Counted from the stretch's first letter, positions 8,735 to 20,204 are shown. The stretch: DNA of 64,000 bases from Oxalobacter sp. OttesenSCG-928-P03 (GCA_030269625.1 JAJDFZ010000004.1:1-64000); one strand, 5' to 3'. The notes: generated by a model from the sequence alone, not told the origin. Translations and numbers: made by a program.

Positions 8735-10360
8735 ATGAATAAAAAAGCGCAGCCACAATCTGAAAAGTCCATAGCGGATATTGCCAGAGAAGCTTTTCGT
8801 CTGCTGGGGTCCCGTCGTGCTGCCCCGACGCCTGATGCCTACAGGGCAGCCTTTTATGAAGTGGCAGGAATAACGCCGCCGGAAGAAACGCCAAAAGCCT
8901 CCGTTGCCAGGCAAAAACCACCGGAAAAAACGGCCGAAGACGATAAAAAGTATGCGGAGGCCATTGCTGTTCTTGAAGATTTTGCGCAACAGCTGACCCG
9001 CCTTCACGACGAAGTCGCCAATTACGGTCACCAGCTTCTGGTTGCCATTCAGGCCAACGACTTTAAAAAGTATGAAAAAACGCTGGGAGAACTGGCACGC
9101 AAATATTTCAAGCCTCCTTCCGGCCCCGCCTCCCTGGTTGATCCTGAACCTGCCAAAAACATCACCGAAGAGTTGCGTGAATTGCTGGTCAGGACACTTT
9201 CTTTTGGCCTGACGACGCTGCTGCATGATGCGCCTGAACTGGCCAATGAAGCCGAAAATCTGGGTGAGACCCTCAAAACCGCACAAGAGCCAAAAGTCTT
9301 TGAAGATGCGACAAAGCGGCTGAAACAACTCTGTTTCAAAATCGAAATGAAGGGGGCCAGCAGTGCAGAACAGCAGGAACTGCTGTTGCGTCTTTTCCGG
9401 CTGCTGCTCAACAATATTGGAGAACTTCTGGAAGATGACAGCTGGTTAAGAGGCCAGATCGATGTCATGCAGGAACTGATTTCCGGTCCTGTAAGCTTTC
9501 GTGCCCTGGAAGACACGGAAAGCAGCCTCAAGGAAGTCATCTACAAACAGGGCCTCTTAAAGCACAGCCTGAACGAAGCCAAGGAAAGCATCAAGCAGAT
9601 GATGATCAGCTTTATTGAGCGCCTTGGCTTTATGACGGAAAGCACGGGCAATTACCATGACCGGATCAAGGTGCTTTCAGAAAAAGTCAGCAAAACCAAT
9701 AATGTCATCGAGCTAAACAGCATTCTGGAAAACATCATGTATGAAACCAATGCAATCCAGACGGATACGCTGGTCTCACTCAACCAGATGCAATCCACCC
9801 GAAAACGGGTCGAAGAAGCTGAAACCCGCGTCAAGGATCTGGAAAACCAGCTCGAACAAATGAGTGAACTGGTTCGTGAAGACAAGCTGACAGGCAGTCT
9901 CAACCGGCGCGGGCTGGAAGATGCTTTTGACCGGGAAATCGCACGATCAGAAAGGAACAATACACCGCTGTGTGTGGCACTTCTGGATCTGGACAACTTC
10001 AAGATGCTTAATGACACGCACGGCCACCTGGCCGGTGATGATGCGCTCATCCACCTGGTGCGTGTCGTCAAGCAGACCCTGCGTCCGACTGATGTGATTG
10101 CACGGTACGGCGGCGAGGAGTTTGTTATCCTGCTTCCCGAAACACAACTCAATGATGGTATTTTCACGATGCAGCGCCTGCAAAGAGAACTGACCAAGCA
10201 TTTCTTTATGCATAACAATGAGCGCATCCTGATCACCTTCAGTGCCGGTGTCGCCCTGAGAAGACCAGGTGAAGACTGGGATGCTGTAACCCATCGTGCA
10301 GACAAGGCAATGTACGCAGCCAAAAAATCCGGTAAAAACCGGGTTCTGTCGGCAGAATAA
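8735..10360 (+). CDS. Diguanylate cyclase (GGDEF) with unassigned N-terminal region
   Basis: RPTDVIARYGGEEFVILLPE: intact GGEEF and upstream RxxD I-site. About 370 N-terminal residues without a domain I recognise. Confidence 0.92.
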   Translation: MNKKAQPQSEKSIADIAREAFRLLGSRRAAPTPDAYRAAFYEVAGITPPEETPKASVARQKPPEKTAEDDKKYAEAIAVLEDFAQQLTRLHDEVANYGHQLLVAIQANDFKKYEKTLGELARKYFKPPSGPASLVDPEPAKNITEELRELLVRTLSFGLTTLLHDAPELANEAENLGETLKTAQEPKVFEDATKRLKQLCFKIEMKGASSAEQQELLLRLFRLLLNNIGELLEDDSWLRGQIDVMQELISGPVSFRALEDTESSLKEVIYKQGLLKHSLNEAKESIKQMMISFIERLGFMTESTGNYHDRIKVLSEKVSKTNNVIELNSILENIMYETNAIQTDTLVSLNQMQSTRKRVEEAETRVKDLENQLEQMSELVREDKLTGSLNRRGLEDAFDREIARSERNNTPLCVALLDLDNFKMLNDTHGHLAGDDALIHLVRVVKQTLRPTDVIARYGGEEFVILLPETQLNDGIFTMQRLQRELTKHFFMHNNERILITFSAGVALRRPGEDWDAVTHRADKAMYAAKKSGKNRVLSAE

Positions 10361-10486
10361 ACCGCCGGTTAAGCGCCAGAGGACTGAAATTTAAAAAAAA
10401 TATTCCGTAAATCCCCCAAACCGCTGGATTTCTGCGAGAATGCGCTTTTTTTATTAATTTCATTTCCTCACAAATAATCAGGAAAG

Positions 10487-10509
10487 AAAAAAGGACAGGC
10501 CGTCTGTCC
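10487..10509 (-). terminator. Minus-oriented hairpin with T-tract
   Basis: gaaaaaaGGACAG-gccgt-CTGTCC; on the minus strand the stem is followed by TTTTTT. Confidence 0.5.
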
Positions 10510-10531
10510 GCCGTTGCAATAAAACCGGCTG

Positions 10532-10574
10532 AACTGTCTAGGCAGAAAAATCTCTGCATATACAGTTCTTTTTT
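10532..10574 (+). terminator. Plus-oriented two-part hairpin plus T6 in the decarboxylase leader
   Basis: AACTGT-ctag-GCAGA-aaaatc-TCTGC-atat-ACAGTT-cTTTTTT, 83 nt upstream of the ATG at 10658. Confidence 0.55.
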
Positions 10575-10657
10575 CATACCGGACTGCACACGAAAAGCTC
10601 AGGAGAGCCCATCAGAAAATTCTCCTGTTTTCTGCACCTTATCCACTGGAGACCGCG

Positions 10658-12910
10658 ATGAAATTCCGCTTTCCTATTGTCATCATTGACGAAGATTATC
10701 GATCCGAAAACACCTCGGGACTGGGCGTCCGCGCCCTGGCAAAAGCCATGGAAGACGAAGGCATGGAAGTGCTGGGAGTAACCAGTTATGGCGATCTTTC
10801 CCAGTTTGCGCAGCAGCAGTCGCGCGCTTCCGCCTTCATCCTGTCTATTGACGACGAGGAATTCGGAGAGGGAACGGAGTCTGAAATCAACGAAGCGCTG
10901 GAACCGCTTCGCGCCTTTGTCGAGGAAATCCGGCACAAAAATGCAGATATCCCGATTTATCTGTACGGTGAAACCCGCACTTCACGTCATATCCCCAATG
11001 ATCTGCTGCGGGAATTGCATGGCTTCATCCATATGTTTGAGGATACGCCTGAATTTGTGGCCCGCCATATTATCCGTGAAGTCAAATCTTATCTGGACGG
11101 ACTGGCCCCTCCCTTTTTCCGTGCACTCATGCACTACGCGCAGGATGGTTCCTATTCATGGCACTGCCCCGGACATTCCGGCGGCGTGGCTTTTCTCAAG
11201 TCACCGATCGGCCAGATGTTTCACCAGTTTTTCGGTGAAAACATGCTTCGCGCCGATGTCTGCAATGCCGTCGAAGAACTGGGACAACTGCTTGACCATA
11301 CCGGTCCGGTTGCCCGGAGTGAAAAAAACGCCGCACGAATCTTTAACGCGGATCACTGTTATTTCGTCACAAACGGCACCTCAACCTCCAATAAAATCGT
11401 CTGGCATTCAACCATCGCCAGCGGTGATATCGTCGTGGTTGACCGCAACTGCCATAAATCGGTTTTGCACGCCATCATCATGACAGGCGCCATACCGGTA
11501 TTTCTGATGCCGACACGCAATCATTACGGCATTATCGGGCCCATCCCGAAAGAGGAGTTCGAGCCGGAGAATATCCGCCGGAAAATCGAGGCCAATCCAT
11601 TTGCACGCGATGCGGAAATCAAAAAGCCGCGCGTGCTCACCCTGACGCAATCCACCTATGACGGCATCATCTACAACGTTGAAACCATCAAGGAAATGCT
11701 GGATGGCGAAATCGACACCCTTCACTTTGATGAAGCCTGGCTGCCGCACGCCACTTTCCACGATTTTTACAGGGATATGCATGCCATCGGCAAGGACTCG
11801 GCGCGCGCAAAGCAATCCATTATTTTTTCGACGCAATCCACGCACAAGCTGCTGGCCGGACTCTCGCAGGCATCGCAGATTCTGGTTCAGGAGTCAGAGA
11901 CCGTCAAGCTGGACCAGGATGTTTTCAATGAAGCTTTCCTGATGCACACATCCACCTCCCCGCAATATTCCATCATCGCTTCCTGCGATGTGGCTGCAGC
12001 CATGATGGAGCCGCCGGGCGGCACGGCCCTGGTAGAGGAATCGCTCCTGGAAGCGCTGGATTTCAGGCGCGCCATGAAAAAAGTCTCACAGGAATATGGG
12101 CAGGAATGGTGGTTTGAAGTCTGGGGACCTGAAAACTTTGCCGAAAATGATATCGGTGAACGGGAAGACTGGCTGATCCGCGCTGAGGATACCTGGCACG
12201 GCTTTGGTGATCTCGCACCGGGTTTCAACATGCTTGATCCCATCAAGGCCACCATTATTACACCGGGCCTCTCACTGGATGGCAATTTCAGGGAAACGGG
12301 TATTCCGGCTTCCATCGTCAAAACCTATCTCGCCGAACACGGTGTGATCATCGAGAAATGCGGCCTGTATTCCTTTTTCATCATGTTTACCATTGGCATT
12401 ACCAAGGGTCGCTGGAATACGCTTTTGACCGCGCTGCAGCAATTCAAGGATGACTACGACAAAAACCAGCCTGTCTGGCGGATTCTGCCGGAATTTGCTG
12501 CCAGCACGCCACAATACGAGCGCCTGGGCCTGAAGGATCTCTGCCAGAGTATCCATGATTTTTACCGGGAATATGACGTGGCGCGCCTGACAACAGAAAT
12601 GTACCTCTCTGATATGGTTCCTGCCATGAAACCCGCTGACGCCTTCGCGAGAATGGCTCACCGGAAAATCGAGCGCGTTCCCATTGACGAACTGGAAGGC
12701 CGTGTTACCGCCATATTGCTGACGCCTTATCCGCCGGGTATTCCGCTTCTTATCCCGGGGGAACGCTTTAACAAAACGATTGTGGAATATCTCAAATGCG
12801 CACGGGATTTCAATGAAAGATTCCCCGGATTTGAAACCGATGTGCACGGCCTGGTCACACGGGAAGTTGACGGAAAACGCGGTTATTTTGTTGACTGCGT
12901 TGCCGACTGA
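10658..12910 (+). CDS. Orn/Lys/Arg decarboxylase (PLP-dependent, fold type I); substrate not assigned
   Basis: WHCPGHSGGVAFLKSPIG and the PLP-lysine motif IIFSTQSTHKLLAGLSQAS; 750 aa. Confidence 0.93.
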   Translation: MKFRFPIVIIDEDYRSENTSGLGVRALAKAMEDEGMEVLGVTSYGDLSQFAQQQSRASAFILSIDDEEFGEGTESEINEALEPLRAFVEEIRHKNADIPIYLYGETRTSRHIPNDLLRELHGFIHMFEDTPEFVARHIIREVKSYLDGLAPPFFRALMHYAQDGSYSWHCPGHSGGVAFLKSPIGQMFHQFFGENMLRADVCNAVEELGQLLDHTGPVARSEKNAARIFNADHCYFVTNGTSTSNKIVWHSTIASGDIVVVDRNCHKSVLHAIIMTGAIPVFLMPTRNHYGIIGPIPKEEFEPENIRRKIEANPFARDAEIKKPRVLTLTQSTYDGIIYNVETIKEMLDGEIDTLHFDEAWLPHATFHDFYRDMHAIGKDSARAKQSIIFSTQSTHKLLAGLSQASQILVQESETVKLDQDVFNEAFLMHTSTSPQYSIIASCDVAAAMMEPPGGTALVEESLLEALDFRRAMKKVSQEYGQEWWFEVWGPENFAENDIGEREDWLIRAEDTWHGFGDLAPGFNMLDPIKATIITPGLSLDGNFRETGIPASIVKTYLAEHGVIIEKCGLYSFFIMFTIGITKGRWNTLLTALQQFKDDYDKNQPVWRILPEFAASTPQYERLGLKDLCQSIHDFYREYDVARLTTEMYLSDMVPAMKPADAFARMAHRKIERVPIDELEGRVTAILLTPYPPGIPLLIPGERFNKTIVEYLKCARDFNERFPGFETDVHGLVTREVDGKRGYFVDCVAD

Positions 12911-12936
12911 GCAGAAAAGACTTCGTCAGCGCCGGG

Positions 12937-13470
12937 CTACGAAGTCTTTTCATCATCGCGGGTATAGGAAAGAATGACCGCTTTATGCTGGGGAAAGAGC
13001 TCAAGGAGTGTCGCCCGGACACCCAGCTCAAAATCCTCAAAATCAAAGCCGGGAGCCACCGTACACCCCAAAAAGGAAAACCCGGCTCCAGCAACCGGCC
13101 GGGCACCGAACCAGTAACCGGCCGGCACCACGTACTGCACATATTCACCAGCTGTCACATCCTGCCCCAGGATAATCTCCGACAAGATACCTTCCGGTGA
13201 AATCATCACCAGTTGCAAAGCACCTCCCAGGTAAAAGTGCCAGGCTTCGTCCTGCCGGATTCTGTGCAGGGCGGAAAAATCATTTTCCAGCAGCAGATAC
13301 AGAATGGCTGTAGAGACATTCCGATCCCCCGTAAACCCGTCGGGCAGGCATTGATGTGGAATCACAGCGGATGAACGATAGGTTTCCGCATAAAAACCCC
13401 CTTCCGGGTGTGTTTGCAACTGGTACCGGCTGACAATGGCTGACGCCAGCTTCTGATCCTCCCATTTCAT
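12937..13470 (-). CDS. Cupin-fold (DUF985) protein
   Basis: HPEGGFYAETYRS, TAILYLLLENDFSALHRIRQDEAWHFYLGGAL, GYWFGARPVAGAGFSFLGCTVAPGFDFEDFELG. Confidence 0.9.
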   Translation of the reverse strand: MKWEDQKLASAIVSRYQLQTHPEGGFYAETYRSSAVIPHQCLPDGFTGDRNVSTAILYLLLENDFSALHRIRQDEAWHFYLGGALQLVMISPEGILSEIILGQDVTAGEYVQYVVPAGYWFGARPVAGAGFSFLGCTVAPGFDFEDFELGVRATLLELFPQHKAVILSYTRDDEKTS

Positions 13471-13612
13471 GATGCTCCCCTTGAAATCCCTCTTTGAAAC
13501 AGCATACTAAAAAACGGCAGCATGAAAAAGAAAAAACCATATGAGGGGTGCACAATCCGCACTCATCCTTCATAATGTCTTCCTGTTTTTTGTCTCTGTT
13601 ACCGGTATCACC

Positions 13613-14812
13613 ATGAACCCGCGTCTGAACCTGCTGCAGCCCTATCCATTTGAAAAGCTGCGGCAGCTTTTTTCTGATGCCCGGCCCAACCCGGCATACA
13701 CGCACATCAACCTGGGTATTGGTGAACCACGACACGCAGCACCGGCGCTGATCAAAAATGCCATCTGCAAGCATCTTGACGGACTGGCAAGCTACCCTGC
13801 CACTATCGGACTGGAGTCAATCAGGGAAGCCATCGCCAACTGGCTTGAAGGCCGCTATGCCATCCCCCGGCCAGATCCCGACACTCAGATCATCCCCACG
13901 CTGGGTTCAAGAGAGGCGCTGTTTTCACTGGCACAAGCCATTCTGGATCCGTCAGAGCGCGCCGTGGTTGTCTGCCCGAACCCCTTTTACCAGATATACG
14001 AAGGCGCGGCCCTTCTTGGCGGCGCCGAACCTTATTTCGTCAACGCCGATCCGGAACGCAACTTTAACTGCGACTATGACAGCGTACCCGAAACTGTCTG
14101 GAAAAAAACGCGCCTTTTGTATCTTTGTTCCCCGGCCAATCCAACCGGCGCTGTCCTGACACTGCCGCAATGGGAGAAGCTTTTTGCCCTGTCAGACCGC
14201 CACGGGTTCATCATCGCTTCTGACGAGTGCTATTCCGAAATCTATTTTGGTGACAATGCCCCCCTGGGGGGGCTTCAGGCGGCACACTATCTCGGACGTA
14301 AAGGTTACCCCCGTCTTGTCATGCTTTCCAGCCTTTCCAAACGCTCCAATGTTCCGGGCATGCGATCAGGCTTTGTGGCCGGTGACGCTGATATTCTGAA
14401 AAAATTTCTTCTGTATCGCACCTATCATGGCAGCGCCATGAGCCTGACTGTACAGCATGCATCCATCGCAGCCTGGAAAGATGAAAGCCACGTTATCGAA
14501 AACCGGGCAAAATACCAGGCAAAATTCGAGGCCATAACACCGCTTTTGCAGGAGATACTGGATGTGGCCATGCCGGATGCCGGTTTTTATCTCTGGGCCG
14601 ATGTTTACAAAAAAACCGGCCTGACGGATACCGCATTCGCCAAAAAACTCTATGCTGACTGTAATGTGACCGTTCTGCCGGGATGCTACCTTGCACGGGA
14701 AGCGCATGGCATCAACCCGGGCAGCAACCGCATCCGGATTGCACTGGTTGCCGAACAGGATGAATGCATGGATGCTGCCCGGCGCATGATGGATTTCACC
14801 AGCCGTTTATAA
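13613..14812 (+). CDS. dapC: Succinyldiaminopimelate transaminase
   Basis: Class I aminotransferase (SSLSKRSNVPGMRSGFVAGD) directly upstream of dapD-dapE. Start taken at MNPRLNLLQPYPFEKL. Confidence 0.9.
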   Translation: MNPRLNLLQPYPFEKLRQLFSDARPNPAYTHINLGIGEPRHAAPALIKNAICKHLDGLASYPATIGLESIREAIANWLEGRYAIPRPDPDTQIIPTLGSREALFSLAQAILDPSERAVVVCPNPFYQIYEGAALLGGAEPYFVNADPERNFNCDYDSVPETVWKKTRLLYLCSPANPTGAVLTLPQWEKLFALSDRHGFIIASDECYSEIYFGDNAPLGGLQAAHYLGRKGYPRLVMLSSLSKRSNVPGMRSGFVAGDADILKKFLLYRTYHGSAMSLTVQHASIAAWKDESHVIENRAKYQAKFEAITPLLQEILDVAMPDAGFYLWADVYKKTGLTDTAFAKKLYADCNVTVLPGCYLAREAHGINPGSNRIRIALVAEQDECMDAARRMMDFTSRL

Positions 14813-14848
14813 TGACCTTTTTGGTAACGACAGCTACAACAAACTCCC

Positions 14849-15688
14849 ATGACACAAGATCTGCAAAAGACCGTTGAAGATGCCTGGAAAAACCGCATCA
14901 ACCTGACCGCCCTGTCATCTTCAGCAGAAATCCGCGAAGCCATTAATGAAGTCATCACCCGCCTGGACCAGGGTACCCTGCGGGTAGCGGAAAAACGGGA
15001 CGGCGAATGGATTGTCAACCAGTGGACCAAACAGGCAGTCCTGCTGTCTTTCCGGATGGAAGAGAATATCTCCATGCCGGTTGGCGCATCCGGCTCGCAT
15101 GCCATGCACTTTTATGACAAGGTATCCAGTAAATTTGCCACCTATACTGACGCGGATTTTGCTCGTGGAGGATTTCGTGTAGTGCCTCCCGCTGTCGCGC
15201 GGCGGGGCAGCTTTATCGGAAAAAATGTGGTCATGATGCCATCCTTCGTCAATATCGGCGCCTATGTGGATGAGGGCACCATGATCGATACCTGGGCAAC
15301 CGTGGGCTCCTGTGCACAGATAGGTAAACACGTTCACCTTTCTGGTGGTGTCGGTATTGGCGGCGTCCTGGAACCCATGCAGGCCAACCCGACAATCATC
15401 GAGGACAATTGCTTCATCGGCGCCCGCTCCGAAATTGTGGAAGGCGTTATTGTGGAAGAAAACAGTGTCATCTCCATGGGTGTCTACATCGGCCAGTCAA
15501 CCCGCATTTACGACCGCGAAAACGATCAGATTCTTTACGGGCGCGTGCCATCAGGATCGGTTGTTGTCCCCGGCAACCTGCCTTCACCGGATGGCAAATA
15601 CAGCCTGTACTGTGCGGTAATTGTAAAACGGGTGGATGCGCAAACCCGCGCAAAAACCGCTATCAACGATCTTCTCAGAGATACCTGA
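14849..15688 (+). CDS. dapD: Tetrahydropyridine-2,6-dicarboxylate N-succinyltransferase
   Basis: Left-handed beta-helix hexapeptides and [38 protein letters not shown]. Confidence 0.97.
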   Translation: MTQDLQKTVEDAWKNRINLTALSSSAEIREAINEVITRLDQGTLRVAEKRDGEWIVNQWTKQAVLLSFRMEENISMPVGASGSHAMHFYDKVSSKFATYTDADFARGGFRVVPPAVARRGSFIGKNVVMMPSFVNIGAYVDEGTMIDTWATVGSCAQIGKHVHLSGGVGIGGVLEPMQANPTIIEDNCFIGARSEIVEGVIVEENSVISMGVYIGQSTRIYDRENDQILYGRVPSGSVVVPGNLPSPDGKYSLYCAVIVKRVDAQTRAKTAINDLLRDT

Positions 15689-15693
15689 AAACC

Positions 15694-16824
15694 ATGAGCG
15701 CCACACTGGAACTTGCCAAAAAGCTGATTGCGCAGCCATCCATCACACCGGATGACCATGACTGCCAGAAGCTGCTGATACAGGTGCTTGAGCCCCTCGG
15801 GTTTCACTGTGAAACCATTCACTCCAATGGCGTGACCAATCTGTGGGCAAGACATGGCAGCACCCGCCCTCTTGTCATCATGGCAGGCCACACAGATGTG
15901 GTTCCGACAGGCCCGCTGGACAAATGGAGTTCCGATCCCTTTATTCCGACCGAGCGCAACGGCAATCTCTATGGACGCGGCGCGGCAGACATGAAGGTAC
16001 CGGTAGCGGCCATGATCATTGCGGCAAAAGAATTTATTGAAAAACATCCTGGCTACACGGGGTCTATCGCCTTTCTGATTACCAGTGACGAAGAAGGTCC
16101 TGCAACAGATGGAACCGTTCTGGTATGCGAAAAACTCCGGGAACGGGGTGAACAACCGGATTTCTGTATTGTCGGGGAACCCAGCTCAATGGGCAAACAG
16201 GGCGACATCATTAAAAACGGACGGCGTGGCTCGCTCTCGGGCCGACTGACCGTCAAGGGTATCCAGGGACACATTGCCTATCCCGATATTGCCAAAAACC
16301 CCATCCACCTCGCCTTGCCGGCGCTGACTGAACTGGCTGCTGAAAAATGGGATGACGGCAATGCCTGGTACGATCCGACGTCCTGGCAGATATCCAATAT
16401 CCATGCCGGAACCGGTGCCTACAATGTCATCCCCGGTGAAATCCTTGTCGATTTCAATTTCCGTTTTTCTACCGAACACACCGTGGAAAGTCTGCAAAAA
16501 CGGGTTCATGCCATCCTGGACAGATACCCGATGGAATACGAACTTGAATGGAACCTTTCCGGATATCCTTTCCTGACACCGGAAGGCACCCTTTGCCAGG
16601 CCCTGTCACGTGCGATTATGGAAGAAACCGGTGTCAGCCCTGTTCTTTCCACGACAGGAGGCACGTCGGATGGCCGCTTTATCGCACAGATATGTCCCCA
16701 GGTTGCCGAATTCGGCCCCCTGATGACAAGCATTCACCAGATTGATGAACACGTGCCGATTGCCGATATCGAGCCGCTCAAAAACATTTATCGACGCACA
16801 CTGGAAAACCTGCTTTTGACATGA
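15694..16824 (+). CDS. dapE: Succinyl-diaminopimelate desuccinylase
   Basis: [47 protein letters not shown]. Start at 15694 within the longer ORF 15409-16824. Confidence 0.96.
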   Translation: MSATLELAKKLIAQPSITPDDHDCQKLLIQVLEPLGFHCETIHSNGVTNLWARHGSTRPLVIMAGHTDVVPTGPLDKWSSDPFIPTERNGNLYGRGAADMKVPVAAMIIAAKEFIEKHPGYTGSIAFLITSDEEGPATDGTVLVCEKLRERGEQPDFCIVGEPSSMGKQGDIIKNGRRGSLSGRLTVKGIQGHIAYPDIAKNPIHLALPALTELAAEKWDDGNAWYDPTSWQISNIHAGTGAYNVIPGEILVDFNFRFSTEHTVESLQKRVHAILDRYPMEYELEWNLSGYPFLTPEGTLCQALSRAIMEETGVSPVLSTTGGTSDGRFIAQICPQVAEFGPLMTSIHQIDEHVPIADIEPLKNIYRRTLENLLLT

Positions 16825-17711
16825 GTACCGCATCCCCTTCTTTCAATACTATCCGCGACATGCTGCGCCTGGCTGTCACGCGCTTTAACCAGGCCGGGGT
16901 CTTTTTCGGCCATGGCAGCAGCAATGCTTTTGACGAAGCGGCCTATCTCATCTTAAGCAGCCTCTCCCTGCCGCTCGACAAACTGGACCCTTTTCTGGAT
17001 GCCCGGCTGACACCCGAGGAAACCGCCCGCATCCATATGCTGATTGACCGCCGCGTCTCGGAGCGTATTCCTGCCGCTTACCTGACAAACGAAGCCTGGC
17101 TGCAGGGATATCGTTTTTATGTGGACAAGCGGGTCATTATCCCCCGCTCCTTCATTGCTGAGCTGATCATGGAGCAATTTGCCCCCTGGGTGGAAAACCC
17201 CGAAGAGACTGCCAACATCCTTGAACTGTGCACCGGATCGGGCTGCCTGGCCATCATGATGGCTGACGCCTTTCCTCATGCGGCAATTGATGCCGTTGAC
17301 CTTTCAGCAGATGCGCTGGATGTGGCCCGGATCAATGTGGAAGAATACCGGCTCGAAAACCGGGTGACACTGATCCAGTCCGACCTGTATGAGGCTCTTC
17401 CCGGGAAAAAATATGACCTGATTGTCACGAATCCCCCCTATGTGAACAACACCTCCATGCAAAAGCTGCCCCGTGAATATCAGCATGAGCCGCAGATGGC
17501 ACTGGCCGGCGGTGATGATGGCATGGATCTTGTCAGGACAATCGTTGCGCAGGCGGGACAATACCTGTCGGATGAGGGTTTTCTGGTTGTCGAAATCGGC
17601 AATGAGGCAGCCCACGCAGAAGCAGCCTTTCCCCACCTGGAACTGACCTGGATTTCCACCAGTGGCGGCGATGACCGCGTATTCCTTGTTGACGCGGCCC
17701 AACTGCGCTGA
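16821..17711 (+). CDS. prmB: Ribosomal protein L3 glutamine methyltransferase
   Basis: [20 protein letters not shown] and the NPPY motif ([12 protein letters not shown]); PrmB-type N-terminus. Confidence 0.93.
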   Translation: MSTASPSFNTIRDMLRLAVTRFNQAGVFFGHGSSNAFDEAAYLILSSLSLPLDKLDPFLDARLTPEETARIHMLIDRRVSERIPAAYLTNEAWLQGYRFYVDKRVIIPRSFIAELIMEQFAPWVENPEETANILELCTGSGCLAIMMADAFPHAAIDAVDLSADALDVARINVEEYRLENRVTLIQSDLYEALPGKKYDLIVTNPPYVNNTSMQKLPREYQHEPQMALAGGDDGMDLVRTIVAQAGQYLSDEGFLVVEIGNEAAHAEAAFPHLELTWISTSGGDDRVFLVDAAQLR

Positions 17712-17723
17712 ATTGTTCCTGCC

Positions 17724-19673
17724 ATGATACGTTTCCAGCAAGTCAGCCTGATGCGAGGAGTCAAATCCCTGCTGGAACAGGCTGATGCCACTCTCAACCC
17801 GGGCGAAAAAATTGGCCTGGTCGGACCCAATGGAACGGGCAAGACCAGTCTTTTTTCTCTGCTGAACGGCGAACTGCATCCGGACCAGGGCAAAGTTGAT
17901 TTTCCCGCCAGCTGGCGCATTTCCTATGTCAAACAGGAAATACCGGCACTGGAAAAAACGGCGCTGGATTATGTTATTGATGGTGACACGCATCTCCGCG
18001 AACTGGAATCCCGCCTGAAACAACTCCAGGCAGGACAGGACAACACGGATAACGGTCTGCAGATAGCTGAACTGCATGCCCGGCTGGAAGAGGCCGGCGT
18101 CTATACGGTTCGATCTCGTGCAGGACAGCTGCTTTTGGGCCTGGGATTCTCGCAGGAAGAACTGCAACGCCCTGTATCCACATTCTCCGGCGGGTGGCGC
18201 ATGCGGCTGAATCTGGCCCAGGCGCTGATTGCCCCATCAGACCTGATGCTTCTGGATGAGCCAACCAACCATCTGGACCTTGATGCCATCCTCTGGCTGG
18301 AAGACTGGCTCAAACGCTATACCGGCACACTGATCATCATTTCCCACGACCGTGACTTCCTGGATGGCATTGTGAATGTCATTCTGCACATTGATGACCG
18401 CAAACTGCGCCGCTACAGCGGCAATTATTCCGCTTTTGAACGCCAGCGCGCCGAACAGCTTGTCCTGATGCAAAGCACCATTGAAAAACAGGCGCGGCGG
18501 CGCGCTCATCTGGAATCCTTTATCCGGCGCTTCAAAGCCAAGGCCTCTAAAGCCCGGCAGGCCCAGAGCCGTATCAAGGCACTGGAAAAAATGGAAGAAC
18601 TGGCACCGCTCAGGGCCGCTGCCGAATTTTCATTCGAATTCCGGGAACCGGAAAGTTCACCCAATCCGCTCCTTGTCATGGAAGACATTGAGGCAGGCTA
18701 CCCGGCACCTGATGAAAAAACGCCTCCCGCCACGATTCTTTCCCGTATCGGCTTTTCGCTCCAGACAGGAGAACGAATCGGTCTTCTGGGCGTAAACGGC
18801 GCCGGCAAATCCACCTTTATCAAAACGATTGCAGGTGAACTCCCTCCTCTCGCCGGCCGCTTCACTACCGGCAAGGGACTCAATATCGGTTATTTTGCCC
18901 AGCATCAGGTGGAAATGCTGCGAAACGAGGAAACACCTCTGTGGCATCTCATGCGCATCGCACCTGATGCACGCGAACAGGATCTGCGCAATTTCCTGGG
19001 CGGATTTCTTTTTCCCGGCACCATGGCAACCAGCCCCATCGCTCCGCTGTCAGGCGGTGAGAAAGCCCGCCTGGCACTGGCGATGATCGTCTGGCAGCGC
19101 CCCAACCTGCTTTTGCTCGATGAGCCGACCAACCACCTGGACCTGGATACCAGGGAAGCGCTGACGGATGCACTGGCGCAGTTTGAAGGCACACTGGTAC
19201 TGGTATCGCATGACCGCCATCTCCTTCGGGCAACAACCGACCGCTTCCTGATTGTGTCAGATGGCACACTACAGCCTTTTGACGGTGATCTTGACGATTA
19301 CCGCAACTGGCTTTTCCAGACGCGACTGGGAAAAGAAGCGGAACTGCCGGCATCTTCTGCCGCATCGACAACGAATGGAGAGACAAGCCGGCGCGAACAG
19401 CGAAGGATAGAGGCTGAAGAGCGGCAACGTCTGTTTTCCCTGAAAAAACCGGTCGAAGACCGCATCAAACGCATCGAAAGGGAAATGGAAAAATTCCAGG
19501 AAAAGAAATCCGCCATTGACAGCCAGATGGCAAACCCGGAAATATATGCCGCTGAAAATAAGGAAAAATTGAAAACCCTTCTGGTTGATCAGGCTTATTA
19601 CGCGAAAGAACTGGGCCTGCTGGAAGAAGAATGGCTGCAAAAGCAGGAAGAGCTGGAAAAAATAACGGGCTGA
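17724..19673 (+). CDS. ABC-F family ATPase (YheS-like)
   Basis: Two ABC domains (GPNGTGKTSL, GVNGAGKSTF), duplicated LSGGE/LLLDEPTNHLDL motifs, no TM domain. Confidence 0.93.
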   Translation: MIRFQQVSLMRGVKSLLEQADATLNPGEKIGLVGPNGTGKTSLFSLLNGELHPDQGKVDFPASWRISYVKQEIPALEKTALDYVIDGDTHLRELESRLKQLQAGQDNTDNGLQIAELHARLEEAGVYTVRSRAGQLLLGLGFSQEELQRPVSTFSGGWRMRLNLAQALIAPSDLMLLDEPTNHLDLDAILWLEDWLKRYTGTLIIISHDRDFLDGIVNVILHIDDRKLRRYSGNYSAFERQRAEQLVLMQSTIEKQARRRAHLESFIRRFKAKASKARQAQSRIKALEKMEELAPLRAAAEFSFEFREPESSPNPLLVMEDIEAGYPAPDEKTPPATILSRIGFSLQTGERIGLLGVNGAGKSTFIKTIAGELPPLAGRFTTGKGLNIGYFAQHQVEMLRNEETPLWHLMRIAPDAREQDLRNFLGGFLFPGTMATSPIAPLSGGEKARLALAMIVWQRPNLLLLDEPTNHLDLDTREALTDALAQFEGTLVLVSHDRHLLRATTDRFLIVSDGTLQPFDGDLDDYRNWLFQTRLGKEAELPASSAASTTNGETSRREQRRIEAEERQRLFSLKKPVEDRIKRIEREMEKFQEKKSAIDSQMANPEIYAAENKEKLKTLLVDQAYYAKELGLLEEEWLQKQEELEKITG

Positions 19674-19680
19674 ATGATAT

Positions 19681-20121
19681 CTACTTTTCCAGAACGGCAT
19701 CCACTCCGAGATTGGCCAATTCATCCGCACGCTCGTTTTCCGGATGCCCGGCATGGCCCTTTACCCAGCGCCAGTCAATCTCATGTTTCGCCTGCGCTTC
19801 ATCGAGCATTCCCCATAAATCGGCATTCTTGACCGGTTTTTTTGCCGCGGTTTTCCAGCCCCGGCGTTTCCAGTCGAAAATCCACTCCGTAATGCCTTTT
19901 TTCACATATTGGCTGTCTGTATGTAAAACGATTCGACAGGGTCGCTTTAACGCACGCAGCGCCTCAATCACCGCCATCAGCTCCATCCGGTTATTGGTTG
20001 TTTCGGCTTCACCGCCGAACATTTCCTTGCGGTGATGTCCTGCAATCAGGATCACCCCCCAGCCTCCCGGCCCCGGATTCCCGCGGCATGCGCCATCTGT
20101 GTAAATTTCAACTTCGCTCAT
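19681..20121 (-). CDS. rnhA: Ribonuclease HI
   Basis: [25 protein letters not shown]...[13 protein letters not shown]...[11 protein letters not shown]...[15 protein letters not shown]. Confidence 0.97.
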   Translation of the reverse strand: MSEVEIYTDGACRGNPGPGGWGVILIAGHHRKEMFGGEAETTNNRMELMAVIEALRALKRPCRIVLHTDSQYVKKGITEWIFDWKRRGWKTAAKKPVKNADLWGMLDEAQAKHEIDWRWVKGHAGHPENERADELANLGVDAVLEK

Positions 20122-20204
20122 TTTTTATCAATTCTCCGGTATGCCATATCCAACCTCAGTTGTTCTGCACGGTTATAATGAAATTTTTGGATCCAGGAAC
20201 AACT

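Noticed and set aside
17304-18167. 287-aa minus-strand ORF spanning the prmB/ABC-F junction
   Set aside because: Fully antisense to two confidently assigned genes.
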